Positions 16,025 to 25,042 of a stretch of DNA of 33,914 nt are shown one piece after another. The notes under the pieces are model-generated. The model was not told the origin of the DNA. It did not search any database and saw only the letters and a list, made by a program, of their open reading frames with translations. Both the position numbers and the translations under genes were made by a program. Every line of letters starts with the position of its first letter. Within the stretch, counting starts at the first letter, position 1. The DNA comes from CAIKOD01 sp035505975. Its GTDB lineage: Archaea > Halobacteriota > Methanomicrobia > Methanomicrobiales > Methanospirillaceae. The stretch lies in the NCBI GenBank assembly GCA_035505975.1, contig DATJQJ010000003.1, forward strand, positions 1 through 33,914, given 5' to 3'.

Positions 16025-18874
16025 TCAGTCCCCAATACCGCTAACGGGACCGAACTGCTTCTCATACGATGCCAGCGCAAGAGGCGATCCCAGCAGAATT
16101 CGCCTGACCGTATTGCGGACAGCAGGCGACTGTTCAGGGTCGCCGGCCTGCATCAGTGAAACAAGGACGCCGACAAGAGGGACCCGGTACTCAACATGCA
16201 TCAGATCGATCGCAGCAAAGGTCCGAAGCAGGCCAATCGTTGTGAATTCGTTGATACGAGCGAGTCGTGTGAGAATATCGAGGAAATATTCCCTTCCTTC
16301 GGGTGTCTCGAGCGACATTTTGCGGTTCAGGGCAAATGAACCGTATAGTCCTCTTTGGTTTGTCGTCTGTTCGGCGTGAAATGACCCTGATGTTTCTGCC
16401 AGTTTCATGAGCTCCACGATATCAGGCGAGGATGCGCTGCCGACTATAGAGAGGAATGACTCCCAGGTTACAGGATGGAGTTGCGATTCAGCCATGAAGC
16501 TCGCAAAAATTTCTTTCCTGTCCGGTGCAGTGCTGTTCAGGTACGCGGAAAATGCTGCAAGTCGGTCGGTCTGATGCGGCGAACTGATCAACTGATGGCG
16601 GATAATATCGTGAATGAATGGGACATCGAGCGTTGCAAGGATCGCAAGCACGGTGTTCTTTACCTGGCGGCGCTTAATTTCGGACAGACGGGTCTGCAGG
16701 GAGGAATCCGCTGGATCTGCCGAATATTTATTGAAAACGTCAATAAGCTCTTCCCGGTATTTATCTCCAAGGGCCGAAAAGATCTTTCGGCGGGCCTGGT
16801 AAAGGTCGGTATAATGGTGTGCAAAACGGATGTCTTCAGTCCCTTCGAAAATGGTAAGGAACTGTCCGCCGGCCGTAGCCATGAGTTCTTCGTCACGGAT
16901 CAGCGAGAGGACCAGGTCCATGAACCTGTCCGAAGGAGCAGTTATCCCTGACTCAAGGATTTTCATTTTTTCGATGTCTGCAAGCTGGTAAAACGCAATA
17001 AATCGACCCGTGGTATCGGGGTCTTTACCGGCCTGAAGATAGAGGGACCCGTCGTCAGTTTCATGGAGCGCTTTACCGTAGCAGGAATAACCACGGTTTA
17101 TCGAGATGAAGCACGGTTTTTCTACATCGGCGATGGTAAACTCCTCCTCTTTTCCCGAGACCCTGAACGTTCTCTCGACAATATCCCGACCTTCTCCATC
17201 GACCAGCGCCACCCGGAAGGGATAGGTCCAGGGCTTCCCCTGGCCGTACCCGCTTTGGCTCAGGAACAGGGTGAGCGTCCGGGTATCAGGACTATAGTGG
17301 TCCCTGACCCTGATATCGGGATAATGTTTCTGGTGCAGCCAGGTCGAAGCCATTTCGAGGAGATCGATTCCTGATATATTTTCCATCGCCTGGATCCACT
17401 GTTGCCAGGTGGCATTGGCATGGCGGTACCGTGTATGATAGGCATCGAGCCCTTTCACGAAGTTCTTGGGTCCAACCAGTGTCTCGATCATCCTGACAAA
17501 TTCGGGGCCCTTTACGTAGGTAATACTGGTGATGAGATCGTTTGGGTCATTAAAACCCTCAGGCTCGATAGGCATGGAAGCTGCGCCGGCATCGAGGGCG
17601 AGCGTTCCGCCTGAAGGAGCGAGCAGGTCAAGTACCGTGCTTAACCTCGTATAAGCCTCTCCCGAAAGGAAAGAAAGGTACCGCGTCTCGATCAGGGCAG
17701 TGACAGCCTCGTTAAGCCAGAGTTCGAAGGGTGTCATACCCGTCACTTCTGACCCGTTCAGGTTATGGTAAAATTCGTGGACCTTGACCCCGATCATGTA
17801 TTCATAGGCACGGTCTGAGATATGGGTATACGGTATGATCCTGTTCGCGGTGATCGTCGTGTTACCAACATTTTCCATTCCCCCGAAATCCGAGTTCTGC
17901 ATGGCGATTTCCCGATATACGGTGCCGGTATACTGGTAACCGGTTACGATAAGGGGGAGAAGTTCTCTCATTTCCGACCGCAATTTGTCAGTCTTCGCCT
18001 GGTCGTTTCCTATACGATTCTCCCGGTACAGCTGCATGGAAAGGGCGTACAGCCTTTGCCTGACCAGTACATGTTCGTAACATGCCGGTCCGGTAAACAG
18101 GTATACCCAGAGCACTGCACCGGCGAGAATTTCCAGTGCCTCTTCAGCACCCGGGGAGCCGGTTCCGGGTTGCAGGAGCAATTCGAGCGAGATCGTTCTT
18201 CCGTCCGGGTATTCAAGCATCCGGGAGAATCCTGTCCAGGTCCCGGCACCCAGGAAGAAAAGGTATGGCGCCATCGGCGTTGATACGTTCCGATACCTGA
18301 TGGCGGCTCTGCCATTTCCGACCCTGTGCCAGGGCTCGTCGATATCGCCGTTGCTGATGAGATGCGTATATCGTTCATCGGCGGTAATCGTCGTTACGTA
18401 GGTGCATTTAGCGGTCATGTCGTCGAAGCAGGGAACAAGTTTCTGGAAACCCCACTGCTGGCACTGGGTGATCTGCTGGGGAGGTGCACCGTCCGGAGTA
18501 ACGTCGTAGTATAACCCCTCGAGGATATTATGGGTAGGCCGGCAGATAGTCTCGGTGGAGAGCGAGAATTCCGTATCAGGTGGAACTGGCGTTGGAAATG
18601 TGATGTTCAGCAGTGCCGACTTCTGGTTGTATTCACAAGCAACCGGTCCGCTGTCTGCAGACACCGACACGATCTCAAGGTCTTTTGCGTTGAGGTTGAG
18701 CGTTGATATCGACTGGTCTCTTGTTCTTGCAGTCAGCCGGGACCTTGCAACAGTATGATCGTCATACATATCGAATGCAAGATCCATATGGATCACCTTC
18801 ACCGGCGGAAGGTTGAAATCTGAAGGGTAATAACGGAAGAGGCGCGGCATTGTACGATCAGGATACAATTGCAT
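16025..18874 (-). CDS. M1 family zinc aminopeptidase with an extra insertion
   Basis: This 949-residue protein is an M1 (gluzincin) aminopeptidase that removes N-terminal residues from peptides. The N-terminal beta domain (about 1-215) is followed by the catalytic domain: exopeptidase motif GGMEN (331-335, usually GAMEN), zinc motif HEFYH (366-370) and the third ligand Glu389 in WLNE, exactly 18 residues later. An Ig-like domain (about 520-600) and a helical ARM-like C-terminal domain follow. Between the N-domain and GGMEN, residues about 252-320 form an additional helical segment (from VLWVYLFTGPACYEH to RSEMRELLPLIVTGY) longer than usual there, possibly a substrate lid. No signal peptide, so cytoplasmic. 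The frame is unbroken and its codon use matches the surroundings. Confidence 0.92.
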   Translation of the reverse strand: MQLYPDRTMPRLFRYYPSDFNLPPVKVIHMDLAFDMYDDHTVARSRLTARTRDQSISTLNLNAKDLEIVSVSADSGPVACEYNQKSALLNITFPTPVPPDTEFSLSTETICRPTHNILEGLYYDVTPDGAPPQQITQCQQWGFQKLVPCFDDMTAKCTYVTTITADERYTHLISNGDIDEPWHRVGNGRAAIRYRNVSTPMAPYLFFLGAGTWTGFSRMLEYPDGRTISLELLLQPGTGSPGAEEALEILAGAVLWVYLFTGPACYEHVLVRQRLYALSMQLYRENRIGNDQAKTDKLRSEMRELLPLIVTGYQYTGTVYREIAMQNSDFGGMENVGNTTITANRIIPYTHISDRAYEYMIGVKVHEFYHNLNGSEVTGMTPFELWLNEAVTALIETRYLSFLSGEAYTRLSTVLDLLAPSGGTLALDAGAASMPIEPEGFNDPNDLITSITYVKGPEFVRMIETLVGPKNFVKGLDAYHTRYRHANATWQQWIQAMENISGIDLLEMASTWLHQKHYPDIRVRDHYSPDTRTLTLFLSQSGYGQGKPWTYPFRVALVDGEGRDIVERTFRVSGKEEEFTIADVEKPCFISINRGYSCYGKALHETDDGSLYLQAGKDPDTTGRFIAFYQLADIEKMKILESGITAPSDRFMDLVLSLIRDEELMATAGGQFLTIFEGTEDIRFAHHYTDLYQARRKIFSALGDKYREELIDVFNKYSADPADSSLQTRLSEIKRRQVKNTVLAILATLDVPFIHDIIRHQLISSPHQTDRLAAFSAYLNSTAPDRKEIFASFMAESQLHPVTWESFLSIVGSASSPDIVELMKLAETSGSFHAEQTTNQRGLYGSFALNRKMSLETPEGREYFLDILTRLARINEFTTIGLLRTFAAIDLMHVEYRVPLVGVLVSLMQAGDPEQSPAVRNTVRRILLGSPLALASYEKQFGPVSGIGD

Positions 18875-19168
18875 AGCGAATATTTTACATTTTTGTTATT
18901 CCGGACCAAATACTGAAACTCAACCGTCCGGCTGGCACCATGAAAGCGGGGTGATTCGACCTGGTAAACATTATGCCCGTAATTGCAGAGCTATTTTACG
19001 ATTGAGCTTGGAATGTTCTAACCGGCCAACAGTGAATATGGAAAAGGCGAATAAAATAACAAAATTTCTCAGGACAGGGTTATTAGTGTTAATTTTTTGA
19101 AAAAACGGCTCTCCAGCGTGAAACGTCGGAAGATTGGATAATGTGGATTACAAGAAGGAAAAAGGGTA

Positions 19169-19375
19169 TCAGGATGACTTTGCAGCCATCTCGATATCTT
19201 CTTCCTTGAGTGTCTTCCTGCCTGCGTGGATGGCAAGCTTGTTCGCTTCTTTGGTGAGATGTGCAATATATTTTTCAGTCTTCTTTACAAGTGCTGCTGC
19301 TGCATCACTGCCGACTCTTTCGGCTCCGTTCGATTTTGCAATTCTTACAACTGCCGCAATAGGTAAATCTGCCAT
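19169..19375 (-). CDS. Archaeal histone (HMf-like)
   Basis: The 68-residue protein is a minimal histone fold: helix 1 LPIAAVVRIAKSNGAERVG, long central helix AAAALVKKTEKYIAHLTKEA, and helix 3 TLKEEDIEMAA. It matches the HMfA/HMfB type, including the RVG loop before helix 2 and the RKTLKEED segment. Such proteins form dimers and longer fibres that wrap DNA. There are no tails. A GAGGT ribosome site lies 7 bases before the ATG, and a strong TATA box lies further upstream. T-runs on its strand at 19098-19107 probably end the transcript. Confidence 0.96.
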   Translation of the reverse strand: MADLPIAAVVRIAKSNGAERVGSDAAAALVKKTEKYIAHLTKEANKLAIHAGRKTLKEEDIEMAAKSS

Positions 19376-19408
19376 AAAAATACCTCAATTACTAAATATG
19401 ATATTAAG

Positions 19409-19422
19409 TATTTAAATATATC
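19409..19422 (-). promoter_or_regulatory. TATA box of the histone gene
   Basis: Read on the minus strand this is an AT-only stretch (GATATATTTAAATAC) beginning about 35 bases before the start codon, the strongest TATA-like element in this part of the window. It predicts a short leader of about a dozen bases holding the GAGGT ribosome site. Confidence 0.6.
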
Positions 19423-19424
19423 TG

Positions 19425-19868
19425 TCATTTTCGGGTAAAACAGGGGTCAATTTAAGATCCGGACCGGATTATCCGGGGTTCATGGAGCGATATCATATAG
19501 AAAAACATTGTGTTTTTATCCTGACCTTCTGAAAATTTTTCTATGCTTTCCAATCTGAAAATTTAATTTTGACGGCAAATTGAAAAAATAACGCTGATAC
19601 GTTAAATTGTTGTTGCAGGCATGTGCTGTATTACGGCCAGCCTTGCCTGCCAGGTGCCGGACATGCGCTCTTTTATGTGATTCCTTTGAGCAACAGACAA
19701 TATTGACCCCAATGTATGAATGCCTAATTTCAGGGCTTTCAGGAGCGGCTCTCCTGTGCCATAAATCCAACCCGGGATGGTCAGTTATCCCGATCGGGAC
19801 GGGAGTGGAATATCATAACTTTTTTTTCGTCACGTTCATGTCCTGCCAGCCCTTAGTACGAAGCATCG
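19425..19868. other. Intergenic stretch between histone and M20 peptidase
   Basis: This AT-rich stretch holds no convincing gene. Short frames on both strands have no recognisable similarity. A small inverted repeat AACG-CTGATA-CGTT lies near 19590, and T-rich runs occur at 19820-19828. No tRNA fold was found. Regulatory elements for the peptidase gene are expected toward the right end. Confidence 0.4.
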
Positions 19869-19879
19869 CGAGGTAAACC

Positions 19880-21292
19880 ATGGACGATCCCGAACTCTGC
19901 CTTGATGGTTGTGTTGAGCGCCGCCGGGACGAAATCATTGCCACGGTGAGTGAACTGGTAAGGATCCCAAGCATCGCCGGCGATCCCGGGCCATCCGGAC
20001 CATTTGGTCCCGGACCGGCCAGGGCACTCATCCGTGTCCTGGAAATCGCCCGGTCTTACGGTTTAGAGACGACAAACCTCGAAAATTATTCGGGGTACGC
20101 AGAGTTCGGAACAGGATCGGCGTATATCGTTGTCCTTGGCCATCTCGATACCGTTCCTGAGGGGGACGGGTGGCATCATCTGCCGTTTGGGGGGGAAGTA
20201 ACTGACGGAAACATTTTTGGAAGAGGTGCGCTCGACGACAAGGGCCCGATTCTTGCAGCACTATTCGGGTTGATCGCTCTGCGGGACAGCGGTCTCGCCA
20301 TCGAAAGAAAAGTCCGGATCCTTTTTGGGACCGATGAAGAAACCGGCAGCCACGACATGGAATATTACCGTTCCCGCGAGCCGGATCCTGTCGCGGGTTT
20401 TACACCCGATGCAGAATTCCCGGTAGTTTTCGCTGAAAAGGGGATTCTATGGGTTGAATTTTCGGGGCATTACCGGAAGGTGCCTCCCGGGAATGTGGAG
20501 GTACTTTCGATCAGAGGTGGAACCGCCGTGAATATGGTCCCGGATTTTGCTTCTGCTGTAGTCCTGACCGATTACCCCCTGGATGTTACCGACAGGTGTC
20601 GTGAGTATGCCGATAAAATGGGTTACCGGCTTTCCGCGCAATCCGAAGGAAACCAGGTGACGATAACAAGCCTGGGTAGTTCCGCCCACGGATCCACACC
20701 CGGACTTGGCACCAATGCCATTATGAGACTCTTGTCATACCTGCAAACCCTTCCTCTCGACCCTGAGGGGATAAGTCCACTCATCCGGTTTTTTAATACG
20801 GCGATCGGACTCGATTTTTCCGGGTCCCCGATGGGTATTAACCTGACTGACGAGGTCTCCGGAGATCTTACCCTTAATTGCGGGAAGATTGAAGCGGGAG
20901 GAGGAATGTTTTCCCTGACAGTCGATATCAGGTATCCGGTCACCCTATCGGCGGAAGAGGTAACCACCCGGATAAGAAAGTCCCTCCAGGAAACAGGCAT
21001 AGAAATGCGGCTTATCAAGCATGATCTCCCGCTTCATTTCTCTCCGGAATCAGATCTGATAACGACCCTGCTATCGGTATACCGTGACATTACCGGCGAT
21101 CCCACCCCTCCCGTTGCGATCGGAGGAGGCACTTATGCCAGGCGTTTGCCCAATGTCGTTGCCTTCGGGCCGTACCGGCCGGGCCAGAAACCTCCGATAC
21201 ATGGAGCCGATGAATTTATTTCATGCGATGAACTGATAGCGGACGCGAAGATCTATGCAAGAGCAATATTCAGGCTCGCCCGGAAATCCTGA
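19880..21292 (+). CDS. M20 family dipeptidase (PepV/Sapep-like)
   Basis: The 470-residue protein is an M20 metallopeptidase of the dipeptidase subgroup. Zinc-site motifs appear in order: GHLDTVPEGDGW, GRGALDDKGP, GTDEETGSHDM (with the general-base Glu), TPDAEFPV, and near the C-terminus HGADE. A lid domain lies between (about residues 190-350). Length and the GGTYARRLPNVVAFGP block match PepV/Sapep-type di- and tripeptidases, so cleavage of small peptides is the best guess. A GAGG ribosome site lies 7 bases before ATG 19880. No signal peptide: cytoplasmic. Together with the M1 enzyme it gives this region two peptide-degrading genes, although they are not in one operon. Confidence 0.92.
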   Translation: MDDPELCLDGCVERRRDEIIATVSELVRIPSIAGDPGPSGPFGPGPARALIRVLEIARSYGLETTNLENYSGYAEFGTGSAYIVVLGHLDTVPEGDGWHHLPFGGEVTDGNIFGRGALDDKGPILAALFGLIALRDSGLAIERKVRILFGTDEETGSHDMEYYRSREPDPVAGFTPDAEFPVVFAEKGILWVEFSGHYRKVPPGNVEVLSIRGGTAVNMVPDFASAVVLTDYPLDVTDRCREYADKMGYRLSAQSEGNQVTITSLGSSAHGSTPGLGTNAIMRLLSYLQTLPLDPEGISPLIRFFNTAIGLDFSGSPMGINLTDEVSGDLTLNCGKIEAGGGMFSLTVDIRYPVTLSAEEVTTRIRKSLQETGIEMRLIKHDLPLHFSPESDLITTLLSVYRDITGDPTPPVAIGGGTYARRLPNVVAFGPYRPGQKPPIHGADEFISCDELIADAKIYARAIFRLARKS

Positions 21293-21412
21293 CCTCGGTA
21301 ATGGTTCTGCCGCCCGAGACTTTATACCGGCGGGCGGTTAACTACCGTATACCGATTAGTGTATAGAGCCTGTAATCCAGGACATATCCAAACCGGAGAA
21401 CATTGCTTCATT

Positions 21413-21523
21413 ATGTCAAATGACGGCCTTATATGGCAGATCCTTGTTATTATCCTCGCGGTATTTTTATTCATCGTTACTCTTTATATTTCGACAAGAA
21501 TATTATTCCCTGGCATCGTTTAG
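21413..21523 (+). CDS. Small single-TM membrane peptide, 36 residues
   Basis: A short open frame runs from ATG 21413 to TAG 21521-21523. It encodes a polar start (MSNDGLIWQ), one strongly hydrophobic helix of about 18 residues (LVIILAVFLFIVTLYI) and a short basic-polar end (STRILFPGIV). GGAG about 15 bases upstream may serve as ribosome site, and TTTATA at 21321-21326 may be a promoter. It lies in the gap between the M20 peptidase and the CDF transporter, and its composition differs from the surroundings. It may be a small regulator or subunit; the function is unknown and it could be a chance frame. Confidence 0.45.
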   Translation: MSNDGLIWQILVIILAVFLFIVTLYISTRILFPGIV

Positions 21524-21698
21524 GGACTGAATCCTGATGGCTGCAGGTATCTTAAAAACCAGAAAAAGATGATCGGCAGCGGTCTGGCGGAAAGGTTTCC
21601 GCACCGGTCTCGTGGATCTATGCCTTTTTCCGGTTTTTTTGGTTTTCTGTTCCAGAATAGTTTGAAATAACCGGGATCTCATATACTGTGAGTACCCG

Positions 21699-22673
21699 AT
21701 GACAGACCCCGTCAAGGATAAGGCCTCAATGGACGTCCTCAAACAGAGGACCGCCCGCCTTTCTGTGGTTTCCAACACCGGGCTCGTGATCCTCAAGTTC
21801 GTTACCGGATTTTTAACCGGCTCAGTAAGTATCATTTCCGAGGCCATTCATTCGTCCATGGACCTTATCGCCGCGGTAATTGCATTTTTTGCGGTCAGGA
21901 AGTCCGCAGAACCGCCCGACAGCGAACATGAGTTCGGCCATGGGAAATTCGAGGACATGTCGGGCCTCATCGAAGCCATGCTAATCTTCGTTGCAGCGGC
22001 GCTCATTATCAGGGAGGCGGTGATCAAGCTGCTCGTTGAAGAGCCCGAGCAGTTTACCCCCCAGATGCTTTCGATAGGCATAGCGGTAATGGGGTTCGCC
22101 GTCATCGTCAACGTGTATGTATCGTCGAGGCTGATGAAGGTCGCGAAGCAGACTGATTCAATCGCGCTTGAGAGCGATGCCTGGCATCTGAGGACCGATG
22201 TCTATACCTCGCTCGGCGTTTGTCTTGGCCTGGTCCTGATCAGGCTGACCGGCATCCCCCAATTTGATCCTCTCGTTGCAATTTGCGTGGCCATCGTGAT
22301 CATGAAGGCCGCATATGACCTGACGAAACGGTCGTTTTCAGACCTTCTCGATCGGAAGATCCCTGATAAGGACGAAGACAGGATTAAGAAAATTATCTGC
22401 GACCATGCATCCAGATATGCCGGATTCCATGAATTGAAAACGCGTCGTTCAGGGCCGGAAATATTTATCGAATTCCATCTCGTCGTGCCGAGTGATGTCA
22501 CGGTCGAGACATCGCACGACCTAACCGATCATCTCGAGTCCGACTTGAAACTCGAATTCCCAAGAGCAAGCGTAACCATTCATGTCGAGCCCTGCAACGA
22601 GGGATGCGATATATGTGGGTCCTTCTGTAACTACAAGGAAAAATCAGGAAATATTCAAATCCCCGAAGAATGA
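21699..22673 (+). CDS. Cation diffusion facilitator with a Cys-rich tail
   Basis: The 324-residue protein is a CDF-type divalent metal/proton antiporter. Six membrane segments span about residues 20-205. The transport site reads HSSMD in helix 2 (His51, Asp55) and HLRTD in helix 5 (His163, Asp167), the HD-HD pattern associated with zinc (or iron/cobalt) rather than manganese. The cytoplasmic C-terminal domain (about 225-298) is ferredoxin-like, with the typical HVEPC end. Beyond it is an extra tail holding CNEGCDICGSFC (Cys299, 303, 306, 310), a probable metal-binding or redox motif. No regulator is adjacent. Confidence 0.9.
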   Translation: MTDPVKDKASMDVLKQRTARLSVVSNTGLVILKFVTGFLTGSVSIISEAIHSSMDLIAAVIAFFAVRKSAEPPDSEHEFGHGKFEDMSGLIEAMLIFVAAALIIREAVIKLLVEEPEQFTPQMLSIGIAVMGFAVIVNVYVSSRLMKVAKQTDSIALESDAWHLRTDVYTSLGVCLGLVLIRLTGIPQFDPLVAICVAIVIMKAAYDLTKRSFSDLLDRKIPDKDEDRIKKIICDHASRYAGFHELKTRRSGPEIFIEFHLVVPSDVTVETSHDLTDHLESDLKLEFPRASVTIHVEPCNEGCDICGSFCNYKEKSGNIQIPEE

Positions 22674-22706
22674 TAAGCCACCCAGCCCGGGAGGCAGGGA
22701 TCGATG

Positions 22707-23189
22707 CTATTGTTCCACCCGGTAACCGGCCCCGGCCAGAGCGGCTTTCATCTCCTTCTCCCATACGAGGTCATCATCGCCCCTTATCGGTGCGACATGC
22801 ATCTCCCAGAATAATTTCAACCGGGCATCTTCCGATATCAGCATCCTTGGGGGGAAAATCCGTCCGGTGACGTTTCCATCAGGACCGGTTATCAGATACT
22901 TCCAGCACCCGAAATCCCTGCAGATCTCCGGCCATGTCAGGTGCACGGTGCAGTATCCTGCGTTCGATTCAGGATCGAGCCTGAAGAACGGGCATGCTTC
23001 GGGGAGGATCCTGCCCGTCCGGTCGTCGCTAAAGAGATCGATTTTATCGTCGTCTATCCTAACATCGGTAAGCTGGCCCGTATACCGGTTTCTTATCACG
23101 AACTCGAAGGGATTTTTCTGTTCCTTGATCTCATGGACAGTGCCCATGTGGTGGCAACACTCTCCACACATCAGACAGGAGAAACCCAT
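22707..23189 (-). CDS. YkgJ-family Cys-cluster protein, second copy
   Basis: The 160-residue protein carries an N-terminal CLMCGECC (about residues 5-12) and later CPFFRL, CTVHLTWPEICRDFGCW, the layout of the YkgJ/UPF0153 family, which binds a zinc or iron-sulfur centre of unknown use. It converges with the CDF transporter gene after 33 bases. It is about 20 residues longer than the copy at 7668 and only distantly similar to it outside the Cys blocks, so it is not a recent duplicate. Confidence 0.8.
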   Translation of the reverse strand: MGFSCLMCGECCHHMGTVHEIKEQKNPFEFVIRNRYTGQLTDVRIDDDKIDLFSDDRTGRILPEACPFFRLDPESNAGYCTVHLTWPEICRDFGCWKYLITGPDGNVTGRIFPPRMLISEDARLKLFWEMHVAPIRGDDDLVWEKEMKAALAGAGYRVEQ

Positions 23190-23365
23190 AAATGTACATT
23201 CTTTCCGTATCTCTTATGGTTTGCTGGATCCAGGTAATTGATCACTCCCCGCATGCTGACCTGGAACCTGGCCTCCGCATGATAAAAATAATCAAGGCAG
23301 GGTGGTCAGATAACCAAAAATCGTAGTATCCAATCATTATTACCCAATGCCCACAATGAATTGTT

Positions 23366-23563
23366 ATGAGCTGGCTGAATTATGTCCTCGTTGTCCTATC
23401 GATAGGAGCCCTGATTTACAGTTATTCCGTTGGCAGCACTTTCGGTGTAGCGATCTGGATCATCGTGTTTCTCCTCAATCTTGCCCTGATTGTCGTTGAA
23501 CGGTTAAAAAAGAAGGCAATGGTCCGGGAAGAGGCAACTTTTCCTGAAGGGGAATCCAAATAA
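23366..23563 (+). CDS. Small two-TM membrane protein
   Basis: The 65-residue product has two hydrophobic segments (about residues 4-21 and 27-45) and a basic, then acidic, cytoplasmic tail (RLKKKAMVREEATFPEGESK). It has no recognised domain. Its frame is clean and it has its own upstream region, divergent from the second YkgJ-type gene, so it is likely real. Function unknown. Confidence 0.6.
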   Translation: MSWLNYVLVVLSIGALIYSYSVGSTFGVAIWIIVFLLNLALIVVERLKKKAMVREEATFPEGESK

Positions 23564-23746
23564 CCAACCGGTAGCCCGGGTGGGTGCCGATCCGGAAGAG
23601 TCGGTCACGATATCTTTTATTGCCAGAATCCGGTTCTCACCGCCTGTATTGAGAAGAAGGGCCCACCTTTTTCCTGTCGGTTGAATTAATTGCGGGAAAT
23701 GGTGCGAATCAGAAAACCATTACAAACCTAAAAAACACAGAGGATA

Positions 23747-23819
23747 AGCCTTCGGCGGGAATCGGACCCGCGACCTCTTCCTTACCAAGGAAGCGCTCTA
23801 CCGACTGAGCCACGAAGGC
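23747..23819 (-). tRNA. tRNA-Thr (anticodon GGT)
   Basis: The minus strand folds as a full cloverleaf: acceptor GCCTTCG/CGAAGGC, D-arm with GCTCAGTCGGTAGAGC, anticodon stem CTTCC/GGAAG around TTGGTAA (anticodon GGT), T-arm GCGGG-TCCGATT-CCCGC. The base after the acceptor is T, the U73 expected for archaeal tRNA-Thr, and CCA is not encoded. No intron. Confidence 0.95.
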
Positions 23820-23853
23820 GCACATGAGTGCTCCCATAAAATAGGTCGTGGTA

Positions 23854-23864
23854 TGTTTAAAAGA
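23854..23864 (-). promoter_or_regulatory. TATA box of tRNA-Thr
   Basis: On the minus strand TTTTAAACAT lies about 35-45 bases before the tRNA 5' end, a usual archaeal tRNA promoter position. Confidence 0.5.
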
Positions 23865-24052
23865 TTATGGAAATATGTTTTCATGATTGTTTTTCCTGCC
23901 CGGAAAACGCCAGATTCCCTATTAAGGTATTCCGACGCGGACTTTACTGCGGATCGGCTCTGGTAAAAAAACGTTGACGGAACAGATAAAACTTCAGATT
24001 CCGGTGTTTTTTAGTGCATCAGGTACTATTTTCGTTAGATAGTGCCGGAAAA

Positions 24053-24763
24053 TCACAGGACCTTCAATTTCTCCATGCTCTCAATAACCCCGTCAAACGT
24101 CTCGACTTCGATGACTGCCGTCGCATCGTGACGACGGACCGCCGACATCACCGCCCTGAAATCGATGTCGCCCTCCCCGACCGGACTGTGGGTATCCTTG
24201 TCGCCGTTGTTATCATGCAGGTGGAAGTGATCGATGGTGGTCCCGAGAAATTCAGGAAGGCAGTGATTAAGGTTTGCATGGCCGACATCGAGCGCAAACC
24301 CTGCATCGCCGATCATGTCAAGTTCATCAGGTGTTCTAAGAAAAAAATAATCCCAGTTACCCATGTTTTCGATAAAAAACCTGATCGATCGGTCTTCGGC
24401 CGCAACCGACAGCTCGTTAAGCGATCTGAAAAACTGGGTCTCTGCCTGGGATCGTTCCTGCTCCCAGGCAAAGTAGCCCGGGTGCATGACCACAGAGCCG
24501 CCTACTTCTCCGGCAATATCAAACGATCCGATTGTTACCTCGACACTCGCCCGTCGGATCGGCTCAAGGAGGCTTGCGATATTGACTCCCCGGGAAGGTG
24601 CGTGCAGGGTATATGAAAATGAATAATTCCCGAGTATTTCGGCATCGTCGATATAATGGGGGCCGTCATCCATTATCTCGACAAACCCGGTAATCTCCGA
24701 GATTTTTTCCAGGGCATCGGGCAACGGTTCCCGGTGCAGGCAGAACGTCGAGATTCCGAACAT
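24053..24763 (-). CDS. Sugar phosphate isomerase/epimerase-like TIM barrel
   Basis: The 236-residue protein is of the xylose isomerase-like / AP endonuclease 2 TIM-barrel superfamily. Metal-site residues are visible on successive strands: Glu in FVEIMDD, His in TLHAPSR, His in VVMHPGY, Glu in FFIENMGNW, Asp and His in ALDVGHANL, His in HFHLHDNNGDKDTH, Glu in VIEVETF. These suggest two or three bound metal ions. Reaction partner unknown; endonuclease IV is longer and differs in motif spacing. The start at 24763 has an AT-rich element 20-30 bases upstream. It is not in an operon. Confidence 0.82.
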   Translation of the reverse strand: MFGISTFCLHREPLPDALEKISEITGFVEIMDDGPHYIDDAEILGNYSFSYTLHAPSRGVNIASLLEPIRRASVEVTIGSFDIAGEVGGSVVMHPGYFAWEQERSQAETQFFRSLNELSVAAEDRSIRFFIENMGNWDYFFLRTPDELDMIGDAGFALDVGHANLNHCLPEFLGTTIDHFHLHDNNGDKDTHSPVGEGDIDFRAVMSAVRRHDATAVIEVETFDGVIESMEKLKVL

Positions 24764-25042
24764 AGGAAGCAGTACATTCGGGCTGCATAAATAACATTCG
24801 ACATTGATAACTGATGAATCCTCTCCGCATCTTCAATTCCCGATAATCGGGGCCGTTATCTGGCGATAATTTTTCCCGGCCTGAACCGGACCCTTTCCTC
24901 CCGGATTTGTCGTCATGTGTGCAGGGATATCCCGTATCATGGATCCTCCTAGATTCAAGGGGGCCTGTTCACCGAATCAGGCAGGAAAGATCACTCTTAA
25001 GTTTTGGGAATTCAAATAATTGATAAATTATTTCGTGAAATT

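Noticed and set aside
19730..19830. Possible tRNA-like sequence with paired CCCGGG-type stems
   Set aside because: No acceptor stem or T-loop consensus; a cloverleaf cannot be drawn.
24805..24900. C/D-box small RNA suggested by TGATGA and CTGA
   Set aside because: The C box lacks the purine before TGATGA, and no second box pair or stem at the ends was found.
25004..25042. TTG start for HypD
   Set aside because: It would match family length, but the codons are about 75% A/T and look like promoter; kept as an alternative in the gene entry.
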